A stretch of 64,000 nt of DNA from Caballeronia sp. SEWSISQ10-4 2 (GTDB lineage Bacteria; Pseudomonadota; Gammaproteobacteria; Burkholderiales; Burkholderiaceae). The notes under the pieces were generated by a model. It saw nothing but the letters and a program-made list of their open reading frames with translations, searched no databases and was not told the DNA's origin. Position numbers and translations under genes: made by a program. The DNA lies in assembly GCF_030464885.1 (NCBI RefSeq), contig NZ_JALPRJ010000003.1, positions 124,001 to 188,000 on the forward strand, in the 5' to 3' direction. Below, in pieces: positions 1 through 9,629 of this stretch (positions within the stretch are counted from its first letter, which is position 1; every line of letters starts with the position of its first letter).

Positions 1-836
1 AAGCTGTATTCACCGGGAGTTACTCCATATACTTTCTTGAAAATACGAGTCAGATGTGATTGGTCAGAAAAACCGCATTTCATTGCAACATTCGATATGG
101 CGTCCTTTTTAATAAGAAGTTTTGCGGCCTCCCCGGCGCGCGCTTGCATACGCCAAGCATGAGGGGATAAACCATAGCGTTCCGTGAAGCGACGAATAAG
201 CGAATACGTCGAAAATCCAACCTGCTCGGCAACACTGTCAAGCATTGTTCTTTCGAACAGGGTACTGGCCAGTATGTGTCTAGCTCGTTCGAGGCGTATA
301 TCCGGGTGCCCGACCCACGGCATCCGTGGCCCGAACGAATCGGTATTTTCTAAAAACCAATGGATCAGTGGCTGCAACAGCCGTTCTTGTTGCGCCGCCG
401 GCTCCGTCGCTTCTGAAGCGCGGTGGAGATCATAGAACAACGCAGCGTCTGGACCTCTGTTCCCGCATACGGGATTAGCAAAGCTAACCACGCCCTTCGC
501 AGTTCGCCACGCATCGTCATGTTTGACGAGCAAACTAGGAGGAAAATGCAGGCTTCGAATTCTCCAACCGTTTCCATCAACGGGATATGCCGATTGGACT
601 TGATGCGCGCCGACCAGAATCATTTGCCCCGCGCCTACGCGCTGAATCATTCTGTCAACGGTCACCTTCACAGTCCCAGCGGTCACCAGAATTGCCGTCA
701 TCACGTCGTGCGAGTGAGGAATGAACTCCTGATCATAGTACCCATGGAACATTACGATGTCCGCCTGCGTCTTCAAGCGCCAACATTTTCGAGTGTCGAG
801 TGCCTCTTCTTGCAATACGTTACTGGAGCGCAACAT
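1..836 (-). CDS. AraC family transcriptional regulator, truncated by the left edge
   Basis: A continuous reading frame enters the window from the left and starts at the ATG at 836. An AGGAGAGG ribosome-binding site lies a few bases upstream; an in-frame ATG at 851 would place that site inside the coding region. The N-terminal half has the cupin-like AraC ligand-binding pattern (MFHGYYDQEFIPHSHD, then a basic-to-hydrophobic strand ending VGAGQMILVGAHQVQSA). The C-terminal half has two helix-turn-helix units: one around TMLDSVAEQVGFSTYSLIRR and one around ISNVAMKCGFSDQSHLTRIF, ending in VYGVTPGEYS. This is the usual AraC/XylS order, and only the last residues are missing. It follows the acyl-CoA synthetase gene in the same orientation, so it may regulate that gene. 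The effector is unknown. Confidence 0.9.
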   Translation of the reverse strand, partial: MLRSSNVLQEEALDTRKCWRLKTQADIVMFHGYYDQEFIPHSHDVMTAILVTAGTVKVTVDRMIQRVGAGQMILVGAHQVQSAYPVDGNGWRIRSLHFPPSLLVKHDDAWRTAKGVVSFANPVCGNRGPDAALFYDLHRASEATEPAAQQERLLQPLIHWFLENTDSFGPRMPWVGHPDIRLERARHILASTLFERTMLDSVAEQVGFSTYSLIRRFTERYGLSPHAWRMQARAGEAAKLLIKKDAISNVAMKCGFSDQSHLTRIFKKVYGVTPGEYS

Positions 837-930
837 TGGCCCTCTCCTCATTAAGATCACGCCCAATAGTGCCCCGCTAAACGCACGAAATTTGACTGCC
901 TGTTAGACTTCAAGTGTCGAAGCGCAGATG

Positions 931-2460
931 TCAATTGACTTGACGCGAGAGACTTTCCCAATACGGTTTGCGCAGTAGATATTTCTGTAGCTTGCCACTA
1001 GCAGTTCGCGGAAGTTCATTGCGAAATTCGACGCGTTTTGGGCACTTGTACCCAGCCACGTGTTGACGGCAGTGTGCAATAAGCTCCGCATCAGTCACGT
1101 TTTGACCAGCTTCAAGAACGACGAGCGCAGTAACAAGTTCGCCCCATTTCTCGTCTGGAATGCCAATGACCGCGACATCGCGCACAGCAGAGTGCGCCGT
1201 CATCGCGTTCTCTACCTCAACGGAGTCAACATTCTCGCCACCTGAAACGATAATGTCTTTGATTCGATCGGTAATTGTGAGATAACCGTCTGAAATGAAT
1301 CCACCGTCACCCGTTCGAAACCAGTCGCCATCATGCGCCTTGGCAGTTGCCTCGGGGTCGTTCCAGTATGAGTCGAGAATTCGACTAGAGCGTGCAAGCA
1401 ATTCTCCGCTGGGATCAATCTTCAGTTTCACATTGAGAGTCGGTACGCCCGCGCGTCCAAGCAACCGGGCTTGCTCAAACGAGTCCAGATTATCCCACTC
1501 TGCACGCATGCGATTGAACGTAAGTAAGGTACTAGTCTCCGTCAAGCCATACACCTGGATCAACTCCCAGCCGAGTTCGTCACGCACGCGCTGGATTGTT
1601 CGGGTCGGTGGGGGCGCGCCCCCACAAATCATACGCAAGCGACCGTGTCCGGGAATCGGACCATTCCAGGTCTTTGCTCCATCAAGGATCGCCGTCACCA
1701 CAGCTGGGGCAGCACCTAGATACGTCACGCCGTGCGTCTGGACACGCCTGAGGAGCTCGGTTCCATCCATCTTCCTCATAACTACGTGCTTGACCCCCAT
1801 CGCAGTAGCGGCATAGATTTGCCCCCACCCGTTTCCGTGGAATGCTTGAACAGCATGCAGATAAACATCCCGATCAGAGACAGACGTCTGCCAACCGAAC
1901 ACTGCCGCATTTAGCCATAGGTGCCGGTGCGACATTTGCACACCTTTTGGCTGCCCTGTGGTTCCCGAGGTGTAGTTGATGACGGCCGTGGCCATCTCAT
2001 CTTCGACCCACGGCACTGGGTCCGCAGCGCTGCTCCAGATTTTGTCATCGTCGTCCCCAAGCACAAATGTTCTCTGGCATGGGACGAGCTCCGCAAGATG
2101 CCGGAACTCAGGGTCAAGCAAAAGAACCTCCGCACCCGAGTGGGCCATGATGTGACGGATCTCGGCAGGGGCGAGGCGGAAATTCACCGGCACGAGAACG
2201 CGGCCCCACCCTGACACTCCATAGAAGGTACAGATAAGTCGCGCAGAATTCTGGGAAACGATAGCAACACGAGCACCCACGGGAACTCCCATCTCGTCCA
2301 GGGTTGCGGCCTGCGCGCGAGCCTTACGCCCGAGTTCCGCGTAAGTCATCTCGCCCCAAGACTTGGCGGGCTGAACCTCTTCATCGACTATCGCAATGCG
2401 GTCGGAGTACGCGGCGAGCGCACGGTCCAGAAAATCGTTGATGGTTAGTGGCTTGTACAT
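931..2460 (-). CDS. AMP-dependent acyl-CoA synthetase/ligase
   Basis: This 509-residue member of the ANL superfamily should activate a carboxylic acid to its acyl-adenylate and then to the CoA thioester in the cytoplasm. The P-loop-like motif YTSGTTGQPKG lies near residues 163-173. YGLTETS, FRTGDGG and the C-terminal catalytic-lysine motif PRTASGKLQKYLL follow in the normal order, and the length is normal for fatty-acid or aryl CoA ligases. The ATG has a CGGAG site six bases upstream. The substrate cannot be read from sequence. The neighbouring AraC gene, read in the same direction, suggests inducible catabolism. No damage is visible. Confidence 0.92.
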   Translation of the reverse strand: MYKPLTINDFLDRALAAYSDRIAIVDEEVQPAKSWGEMTYAELGRKARAQAATLDEMGVPVGARVAIVSQNSARLICTFYGVSGWGRVLVPVNFRLAPAEIRHIMAHSGAEVLLLDPEFRHLAELVPCQRTFVLGDDDDKIWSSAADPVPWVEDEMATAVINYTSGTTGQPKGVQMSHRHLWLNAAVFGWQTSVSDRDVYLHAVQAFHGNGWGQIYAATAMGVKHVVMRKMDGTELLRRVQTHGVTYLGAAPAVVTAILDGAKTWNGPIPGHGRLRMICGGAPPPTRTIQRVRDELGWELIQVYGLTETSTLLTFNRMRAEWDNLDSFEQARLLGRAGVPTLNVKLKIDPSGELLARSSRILDSYWNDPEATAKAHDGDWFRTGDGGFISDGYLTITDRIKDIIVSGGENVDSVEVENAMTAHSAVRDVAVIGIPDEKWGELVTALVVLEAGQNVTDAELIAHCRQHVAGYKCPKRVEFRNELPRTASGKLQKYLLRKPYWESLSRQVN

Positions 2461-3060
2461 AGAAACTCCGAAATGATTCTTGTCGGCGAAACACTCGAGG
2501 GCTTTGGGGAGGTGTGTTCACCCCGGGCCAGGATGAGCTGACCGAGTCAGGATCGAAACCTTGGCGAAGACCAGTGCCGACGTATTTCGGTAGTCGAGAA
2601 ACTCATAGAACTCAATGCCTGTCCCGGTCATGCTAGCGTCTCCAACCGTTTTCGTGCTGTTGCTGCCAACCTTCCCAGGTGGCACCCCTTTACCCACGAC
2701 TTATCCTTTTAATCTTAACGTCGCCATGCAGAAGAACCCGTACATTACGCTATGCGAACGAAATCAAATTGTGCCCTGCCACAGACACAACATTCGCCGA
2801 GCAACGCGTCTCACTGTTGACTAGTTTGACAAGTCTGAGTCAAAACTCTGTATCAACGGATACAGCGCGATACAGGGGTTTTCCCGTGCGGTCGAAGTCC
2901 TGAAGAGATCGAAGGTGAGTGATCGCCGTCAGCGGTCGTCGTCGAACGTCGAACTCGAAGGTCGAGGCGAAACGTGTCGCCATCCGGCACGCGCAATCAG
3001 AACGTCTAGCAGGCTGTTGAGTTTGGATCCCGTGTAAACGGGGTTTGAGGGACAGGCGAT
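2461..3060. other. Gene-free stretch
   Basis: I see no supportable gene between the synthetase start and the IS remnant. Short open frames here lack a ribosome-binding site and any recognisable family pattern. Confidence 0.5.
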
Positions 3061-3400
3061 ATGAATATTGTTTTCATGATCCTTGGTGCGGATGCGATGC
3101 GCGAAATGAATGAGATGCAAGAACCTCTGTCTTTGACGGTCAAGCTGGAGGATTTCGTTTCAGCGGATCACTCGCTGCGACCAATCCGACTGCTGGTCAA
3201 CGAAGCCTTGAAACAGCTCAACGGGGACTTTCAGCGTCACCTATGCAGATAGCGGCCGGGCCTCGATCGCCCCAAGAAGCTGCTTTGTGCGCTGCTGTTG
3301 CAGGTGTCCTACTCGGTGCGTAGCGAGCGCATGCCACTGGAACATGATGTCGTGAAAGAATGTTTCACCGAAGTCATGAGCCTGGCGGAAAATGCATAGA
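3061..3400 (+). pseudogene. IS5-family transposase N-terminal remnant
   Basis: The frame reads MQEPLSLTVKLEDFVSADHS and LRPIRLLVNEALKQLNG, the characteristic start of a common IS5-type transposase of Burkholderia relatives. A stop follows after HLCR. The next codons still match the family (KKLLCALLLQVSYSVRSERM), then jump to PLEHDVVKECFTEVMSLAE, which shows an internal deletion. The DDE catalytic domain is absent. This is a dead fragment next to other wreckage. Confidence 0.75.
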
Positions 3401-3462
3401 CGACGAGGCAGTCCTGGCTGAGGCCTCAGCCACCAATGAAACGGCGCGTCCCGAGTACTCGG

Positions 3463-3863
3463 TCAGACAGAAAAGCGCTCGTCGCGCTGAAAACTCGCGG
3501 CGAGGTGTTCTACGACCGCGCGGCCTGCGGCCCGCGTCGCACGCCCCATGGGGAAATAAGCGTGAACCGGGATGTCAACCGTCTCCCAGTCCACTAGCAA
3601 CCTGACGAGCGATTCGTCTTTCAGTTCGCGGCGACACGCCCACTCGCTCGTGGAGGTAATGCCAATGCCCGCCGCTGCCGCCGCTACGGAACCTTCGTTT
3701 TCGTCGGTCAGAAAGCGCGGTTCGAGATCAATGACGATCTCGTCGACCCCGCGCTTGAACTTCCACGCGGTGGGGATCCCAAACCTGCCGGACAAATGGC
3801 TCCATAACGAAGCCCGGGTATCGACACGGTACTGTTCTGCGACTTCATTTCCCGGTGGCCGAC
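3463..3863 (-). pseudogene. LysR-type regulator, C-terminal fragment
   Basis: Read on the minus strand, the frame gives AEQYRVDTRASLWSHLSGRF, then GIPTAWKFKRGV, VAAAAAGIGITSTSEWACRR and LVRLLVDWETVDIPVHAYFP. This is the second half of a LysR effector-binding domain. There is no DNA-binding domain. The frame runs back into a stop at the junction with the IS110 fragment near 3863, so the 5' half was lost when that junction formed. Confidence 0.75.
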
Positions 3864-3865
3864 AC

Positions 3866-4569
3866 TGTCAGCCGTCAGGCACGCACACCGGAAGACCTTT
3901 GAGACGTTCTTCCATTCGCATAACTGCCGGCGACCACGGTTGATCGAAACGCGTCTGGAATCGATCCGCCGTGCCATCGCACTTACCGACGATCCCGGTA
4001 TCGTCTCACCGTACCGGTTACACGCCCTGATGCTGGTGACACAGCTTCGAACAGTACTCGATGCGATCGATGTATTCGACAAGGAGATTGCGGCAGTTGC
4101 GCACACGCTACCCGACTTCGCTCTCTTTGAATCTCTGCCCGGTGCGGGTCCGCATCTGACGCCTCGCCTGCTTGCTGCATTCGGTAAGCAGCATGACCGC
4201 TCCCAGAATGCGGCTGAATTGCAGGAGTACTCCTGCATCGCACCGGTCACGCAGCGCAGCGGCAAGAAATGCTGGGTACATTGGCGCCGGCATTGCCCAA
4301 AATTCCTGCGTCAGACATTCGTCGAATGGGCCGGTCAGACCATCAACAAATCGTTCTGGGCCAGCGCTTTCTACCGACAGCAGCGCGCGAAAGGCAGCTC
4401 CTATCAGGCTGCCGTTCGGGCGCTGGCATTCAAATGGATACGCATCCTCTACCGCTACTGGCAGACTGGAACACGATACGACGAAAGCGTCTATCTAAAC
4501 GCATTGCGGAAACGAGGCTCACCCCTTCTCGCAAACCTCACGCCCCCCCTCTGCAAGCCTACGGACTGA
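3866..4569 (+). pseudogene. IS110-family transposase, C-terminal fragment
   Basis: The frame reads KTFETFFHSHNCRRPRLIET and continues through the transposase_20 (IS116/IS110/IS902) region, including FESLPGAGPHLTPRLLAAFG, the serine-containing motif around YSCIAPVTQRSGKK, and a helical C-terminus. The N-terminal DEDD RuvC-like catalytic domain is missing, replaced by the LysR fragment. The protein cannot be an active recombinase alone. It differs from the intact IS110 protein at 58.3-59.5 kb, so it is a separate element. Confidence 0.8.
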
Positions 4570-5115
4570 CTCAGGGCGTGAAGCGGCCCGTGGCGCTCGC
4601 TGGAAGCATGCATTCAATCGGCCTAGCTAGTCCGTTGATCGACCGCTTCTGGCACATCTCGGCCGGATGAGGATATTTCTTTCGTTTTCATTCGAATTAC
4701 CAACATTTAAATAACGACCATCTGTCTTCCCTAAGTTTGCGCGACTAATCGTCTCGAAAAGCGCCTCGCTACAGTCGACATGTGACGCTGCATGTGGGGC
4801 TCCGAACATTTGTGGCAAAAGCAGCTGGATATGCTTGACCTCGCTTCAGCCGCCGCTTGAAGAAGTTGCACAGCAACCGCATGGCTTATGAACCAACCTT
4901 TCCGGCGATCGCAACAAATTACTGAAGGGTTAACGGCTTCTGAAAACTGTAGTCCTCGATTTACCTAACGTTCCTTTCTCGCCATGATTAGGCGGATCGC
5001 GAGCAGGCGCTGCTGTCCATTCAGCTTCGTTGTTCACATAGCCTTCGAATATCTCACGCACCACTCCGAAATGAGTCCCGCACCGCACGCAGTCGAGATC
5101 GAATGAGGTAGCGAA
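4570..5115. other. Gene-free stretch with probable IS110 end and promoter region
   Basis: This stretch holds the presumed right end of the IS110 fragment and the leader of the caspase-like gene. I could not define an element boundary or a convincing promoter. Confidence 0.4.
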
Positions 5116-8010
5116 TTGAAAACGCATTCCGGCAGTTGGAAAATGGTCGCGACAATCCTGATTGTATGGATGCTCGGAGACTTGATATTCGCCCATGCGG
5201 CCTCGTCCACCGCTGTGCAGCCGATGTTGCGCATTAACACGGAAATGCATTCGGGACCGGTAACGTCGATTGACACCGACGCTGCGGGTCGGTTGGCGCT
5301 GACTGCATCGAGCGACGGCACCGCGCGTCTCTGGTCGCTCCCCCAAGGGCATCTACTTCGTGTGTTGCGCGCGCCAGTCATTTCGAACGATCCGTCGAGT
5401 TCCGGCCTCGACGTAGGCGCGCTGTCGCCCGATGGAAGAATCGCGGCCGTCACCGGCACGTCGACTCACGACGTCGGCGCCGGAACATATGGCATTTTGC
5501 TGTTCGACACATCGACGGGCGCCGTGATCAGAGAAATCCCCGGCATGCCGCAACGAGCCAGAGCGCTGACCTTCTCCCCTGACGGCGCAAGCCTTGTCGC
5601 CGCAGTAACATTCCACGGCTTTAGCGTCTGGCGTACCTCGACGTGGGAGCTGGTTCGAAGCGAGCCCGAGGATCGCACTAACCTGATCGTGGATATCGCG
5701 TTCGGTCGCGGCGGCCTTTTCGCGACTGCCGACATGCACGACACGGTCAAGCTGTACGACGAGAAATTTCGTCCGCTTGCTCAAGCGTCCGCGCAGGGCG
5801 CTCAGCCTGGACGGACGCAACGTATCGTGTTGAGTTTCTCGCCTGACGGCAAACAGTTGGCGGTTGGCCGACAAAGTGGGCGCGAGATAGACATCGTGGC
5901 CGCAAAGGATCTGTCGGCGAGGTTCGTTATCAATGCCGAGGCCAGCGAAGCGACAAGCGGAGCCAACTACAACACAGAAGACACAAGCCGGCTCGCATGG
6001 TCCGCCGACGGGCGGACGCTGTACGCCACCGGCTACAACCGCGATCAAAATGCGCACATCTCCGCATGGGATGACGTCGGACACGGGCGAGAACGAGTGG
6101 TGCCAGTCTCGGCGCCATGGATGATTACCGGCATGAAAGCTTTGCCCAAGGGCGTTGCCTACGTCGCTCTCAGTTCGGCTTGGGGTGTAGCAGACGCCGG
6201 ACCGAATACACTCGACAAGGCAGCCGAGCTTCCAGACTTCCGTGACGGGCAGAAAAATTTCCGGATTTCCGCGGATGGCATGACGGTATCGTTCGGGCTC
6301 GCGCGCTTCGGGAATAACCCCGTCATCTTCTCGCTGGCGACGCGCAGGCTCACGCAAGCGACCACGATACCCTCAACTCTTGTCGCGCCAGTCGCCTCGA
6401 CTTCAAGCAGCGCTTATTCGGGTAGCAATTACTCTGTCGTCACGGCGACGCGCGTCCTGCTTGGTAGCCCTTTTAGCTTCGGTCTTTCGGACACGAATGG
6501 CTCGAGGATATGGAATCGCCCCTCTCCGATTTCCGTCCAGCTGGCCAATCTGTCGGGTGATGCCCGCATGGTTGTGACCGGCAACGCGGACGGCACGATA
6601 CGCTGGTATCGCGCCACCGATGGTCAGGAGTTGCTTGCGCTGTTCGTCCAACCTGACGGCAAGCGCTGGGTCCTCTGGACGCCATCCGGCTATTACGACG
6701 CGGCTCCCGGCAGCGAGGATCTCATTGGATGGCTTGTCAGCCGCGGCGCAAGCCAGGCACCTGATCTCTATCCGGCCTCGCGATTCGCCGACACTCTGCG
6801 ACGTCCTGATGTCATTTCGCAGTTACTCAAAACGTTCGACGAAGATCAGGCGCTACGCCTCGCCAACGCCGCATCCGATCGCAAAGACGAACGCGTCACG
6901 CCAGCCGTTGTTGCTACTCAACTCCCACCAGCGCTGGTACTGGTCTTAGCGCCGCAGCGATTCGACTCGGACCGTATTTCGCTCGACTACAAAGTGAACG
7001 CATCGAACAATTCAGAAATAGTGGGTGAGCCGAGAGTGAAAGTGAACGGGCAGTGGCAACCGCGAGCACGCGCTGCCGAACGTGACTCTGTCGACGGCGT
7101 GCATCATCTGACCGTGACAGGTTTGCCCCCGCACGACTCGACAATCGAACTCTATGCGGACAACCGCAACGGCACGTCTCCGGCACTCGTTATTCCAATC
7201 TCATGGGGCGGTGGGGCTTCGCTGTCTAGCGGCGCGCAGGGCACCGCGGCGGCGCACAAACCACGTCTGTTCATTCTGGCCGTTGGCATTTCACAATATC
7301 AGCGCACCGACCTGCAGCTTAATTTCGCAGATCACGACGCTCAACAGTTCGTGGCTGCGATGCAATCTCAGCAGGGCAAGGCTTACGAGAGCGTCAATAC
7401 GAAGCTCCTCGTCAACGGCGAAGCAACGCGTGCCGCGATTCAGGCGGGCTTGACGTGGCTGCAAGGTCAGGTGACCGGAGACGACGTTGGCATCCTTTTT
7501 CTCTCGGGGCATGGATTTCAAACACCCGACCAGAACTATTTCTTCGCACCAACCGAATTCAATCCGAATCAGCCACGGGATACGGGCGTGGATTACAGAC
7601 AGATTCGCCAGGCGCTGATGACCTTCGCAGGCGCCGGAAACAAAGCGATATTCCTGATCGATACCTGCTACTCGGGCGGTGCGGTCGGCGGTCATCTCAG
7701 CGCATCGAATGGGGAATCGCTCGCCACGACTCTCGGCCGTTCGGAGTACGGGGTCGTGGCATTGACCGCCGCCAAGGCAGATCAGCCATCATACGAGGAC
7801 GCCAAGTGGGGCGACGGTGCATTTACCAAGGCACTTCTGGAAGGCATCGTCGACGCAAAGGCGGATCCGGAGCAGTCCGGCACCATCACTGTTCTTGATC
7901 TCGGACGTTATGTGAGCAAACGTGTACCGGTCATGACCGAACAGCGTCAAGCCCCCCTGTTTATCATGCCGACAGGGGGTTTCGAAGACTTCACGCTTGC
8001 TACCCGCTGA
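5116..8010 (+). CDS. Exported WD40-repeat protein with C-terminal caspase-like (peptidase C14) domain
   Basis: This is a 964-residue protein. TTG is the first possible start: an in-frame stop lies just upstream and a GAGG site sits seven bases before it. Residues 8-28 form a hydrophobic signal peptide or anchor, so the protein is probably periplasmic or membrane-tethered. Residues 40-530 hold beta-propeller repeats with LTASSDGTARLWSL, FSPDGASLVAAVTF and SGDARMVVTGNADGTIRW patterns. From about residue 715 a caspase fold begins (PRLFILAVGISQYQ). His799 lies in LSGHG and Cys851 in LIDTCYSGG, the expected catalytic dyad, so the domain looks competent. It is followed after 6 bases by the CHASE2 gene and is probably co-transcribed with it. 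The substrate is unknown. A bacterial caspase-like protease fused to an exported propeller suggests sensing or processing at the envelope. Confidence 0.9.
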   Translation: MKTHSGSWKMVATILIVWMLGDLIFAHAASSTAVQPMLRINTEMHSGPVTSIDTDAAGRLALTASSDGTARLWSLPQGHLLRVLRAPVISNDPSSSGLDVGALSPDGRIAAVTGTSTHDVGAGTYGILLFDTSTGAVIREIPGMPQRARALTFSPDGASLVAAVTFHGFSVWRTSTWELVRSEPEDRTNLIVDIAFGRGGLFATADMHDTVKLYDEKFRPLAQASAQGAQPGRTQRIVLSFSPDGKQLAVGRQSGREIDIVAAKDLSARFVINAEASEATSGANYNTEDTSRLAWSADGRTLYATGYNRDQNAHISAWDDVGHGRERVVPVSAPWMITGMKALPKGVAYVALSSAWGVADAGPNTLDKAAELPDFRDGQKNFRISADGMTVSFGLARFGNNPVIFSLATRRLTQATTIPSTLVAPVASTSSSAYSGSNYSVVTATRVLLGSPFSFGLSDTNGSRIWNRPSPISVQLANLSGDARMVVTGNADGTIRWYRATDGQELLALFVQPDGKRWVLWTPSGYYDAAPGSEDLIGWLVSRGASQAPDLYPASRFADTLRRPDVISQLLKTFDEDQALRLANAASDRKDERVTPAVVATQLPPALVLVLAPQRFDSDRISLDYKVNASNNSEIVGEPRVKVNGQWQPRARAAERDSVDGVHHLTVTGLPPHDSTIELYADNRNGTSPALVIPISWGGGASLSSGAQGTAAAHKPRLFILAVGISQYQRTDLQLNFADHDAQQFVAAMQSQQGKAYESVNTKLLVNGEATRAAIQAGLTWLQGQVTGDDVGILFLSGHGFQTPDQNYFFAPTEFNPNQPRDTGVDYRQIRQALMTFAGAGNKAIFLIDTCYSGGAVGGHLSASNGESLATTLGRSEYGVVALTAAKADQPSYEDAKWGDGAFTKALLEGIVDAKADPEQSGTITVLDLGRYVSKRVPVMTEQRQAPLFIMPTGGFEDFTLATR

Positions 8011-8016
8011 CATACG

Positions 8017-9624
8017 GTGAAACCTTCAACAGCAAGCCACTGGACCCGGTTCATAGCAACCATCAGGCGCCTTGGCGCGTTGGTAGCTCGTTTGCCACGC
8101 GAACCAGCTGACCTGCTCCTCGACATAAGACGAAGGTCCAAGCATCACGTAGAGCACCTTGGAGAATCCACTCACTCATTGGCTTCCCATGCGCGTGATC
8201 GATGGCATGCCATCGATCATTGGAAAACGCATTGGATTGTCAATATCGCGATTGGCCTTGGCATCGACTTCTTACTCAGCTTCGCCGGCGATCACGGTCT
8301 GGCGATTGGCATGAAAAATTGGGCGATGGATGCGGCTATGCGCGGCAATGCTGCTATCGAATCAAGTGTGGCGCGAGGTGCCCCGCCAGTAACGATGATT
8401 GATATCGATGAAGAGACATGGCGGTCTCCAGAGTGGGGCAATGGCCCTTATCGCGCGGCGCGCGCCCCGCTGTTGAATCTGATCAGCTACGCAACGGGCT
8501 CCGGCGCGCGACTCGTCCTGGTCGACGTAACCATTGAGGCGCCGAATGACAACGAGGACGAGGTGTTCAAGACTGGCATCCAGCAACTCGTTCCCAGCCT
8601 GAAACCCGAACAGCATATTCTGTTCATGAAAACCGCTCGCCGCCCATTGGTTTTCGCTGACCGGCTTGCTCCGGTGTGGCAACCGTCGATCCTTGATCCA
8701 ATTGTGTCCGCGTCACATGGCAAGTTGGACTACGCCGCGCCCTACTTCGAGGTATCGACAGACGGGGTGGTGCGCAGCTGGTTGCTATGGCGCGCAGGCT
8801 GTCAGCCGGATTCGAACGATGTTGCCGGCAACAATACGGGGCTCGGCCGCTGGACGGTGATTCCCTCCGTCCAGCTCGCCGTGTATCGACTCGAGCACGG
8901 CCGCCCCGCTCAGACATCGACAAAGCCGGGCGGCGTTTGCCTGACCGCTCCCGAGGGCATTGGAAAAGAACCGGAAGAGTCTCCGGACAGCGACTGGCGA
9001 CGTGAGACGGCGCACTTGTTTGGAAACGAAGCTGAGTCCGGAATAGACGAACCGAAAATTAATGGCATACCCCGGTTCGACCCTTCCAGCCGGATTCTCT
9101 ACCAGGAGCGATATCCCCCTCAAGCCGCGGGAATTAGCGTGTTGTCTGCGTTGAAGGTGCTCCAGCACGATGCGCACGTCCCAGCAAACTTGAGCGGACG
9201 TATCGTTGTAATCGGTCAATCTTCCGACTCCGCGCGCGACTGGCACTCCACGCCCCTCGGCGCGATGCCTGGCTCCATGATTATCGCCAATGCACTGCAG
9301 TCGCTGCTCACGTTCGGCCCGATCAGGGAATTGCCGAAGTATCTGGAAATGCTGAGCAGCATCGTGCTGATTGTGGTTGTTGGACTGGTGTTCGCGCGGG
9401 CGGATTCGTGGGTCGGCGGGGTCTTGATACTGGTCACGTTCGTGCCACTTCTGATTCTTCTGAATCTGGCGGTCCTACGCTCAGGTTACTGGTTCGAATT
9501 CTCGACGCCTCTGCTCGCTATGTATGTCCACCGAATCGTATCGAATTTCGAAGAATATCTTGTGTACCGCAAATGGCGACAAGCTCACGAGGCAAACCAC
9601 TCTGCAACACACCATTCAGGCTGA
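8017..9624 (+). CDS. CHASE2-domain membrane protein without an output domain
   Basis: This 535-residue protein starts at GTG, six bases after the caspase-like gene stops. A first membrane segment lies at about residues 73-91 (WIVNIAIGLGIDFLLSFAG). It is followed by a long extracytoplasmic CHASE2 region including PPVTMIDIDEETWRSPEWG, GARLVLVDVTIEAP and IVVIGQSSDSARDWHSTPLG. Three further hydrophobic segments lie near 447-462, 465-487 and 493-508, and the short tail is basic. CHASE2 proteins normally pass a signal to a kinase, cyclase or GGDEF domain. None is attached here, so the output must come from a partner, most simply the adjacent caspase-like protein. That link is inferred from gene order only. 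Confidence 0.88.
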   Translation: MKPSTASHWTRFIATIRRLGALVARLPREPADLLLDIRRRSKHHVEHLGESTHSLASHARDRWHAIDHWKTHWIVNIAIGLGIDFLLSFAGDHGLAIGMKNWAMDAAMRGNAAIESSVARGAPPVTMIDIDEETWRSPEWGNGPYRAARAPLLNLISYATGSGARLVLVDVTIEAPNDNEDEVFKTGIQQLVPSLKPEQHILFMKTARRPLVFADRLAPVWQPSILDPIVSASHGKLDYAAPYFEVSTDGVVRSWLLWRAGCQPDSNDVAGNNTGLGRWTVIPSVQLAVYRLEHGRPAQTSTKPGGVCLTAPEGIGKEPEESPDSDWRRETAHLFGNEAESGIDEPKINGIPRFDPSSRILYQERYPPQAAGISVLSALKVLQHDAHVPANLSGRIVVIGQSSDSARDWHSTPLGAMPGSMIIANALQSLLTFGPIRELPKYLEMLSSIVLIVVVGLVFARADSWVGGVLILVTFVPLLILLNLAVLRSGYWFEFSTPLLAMYVHRIVSNFEEYLVYRKWRQAHEANHSATHHSG

Positions 9625-9629
9625 TAACC

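Noticed and set aside
5353..6357. 334-codon open frame opposite the WD40/caspase gene
   Set aside because: Arg/His-rich translation without family pattern; mirror of a GC-rich real gene.
9408..9629. N-terminal extension of the exported protein gene at 9630
   Set aside because: It lies inside the CHASE2 coding region; the signal peptide begins at 9630.
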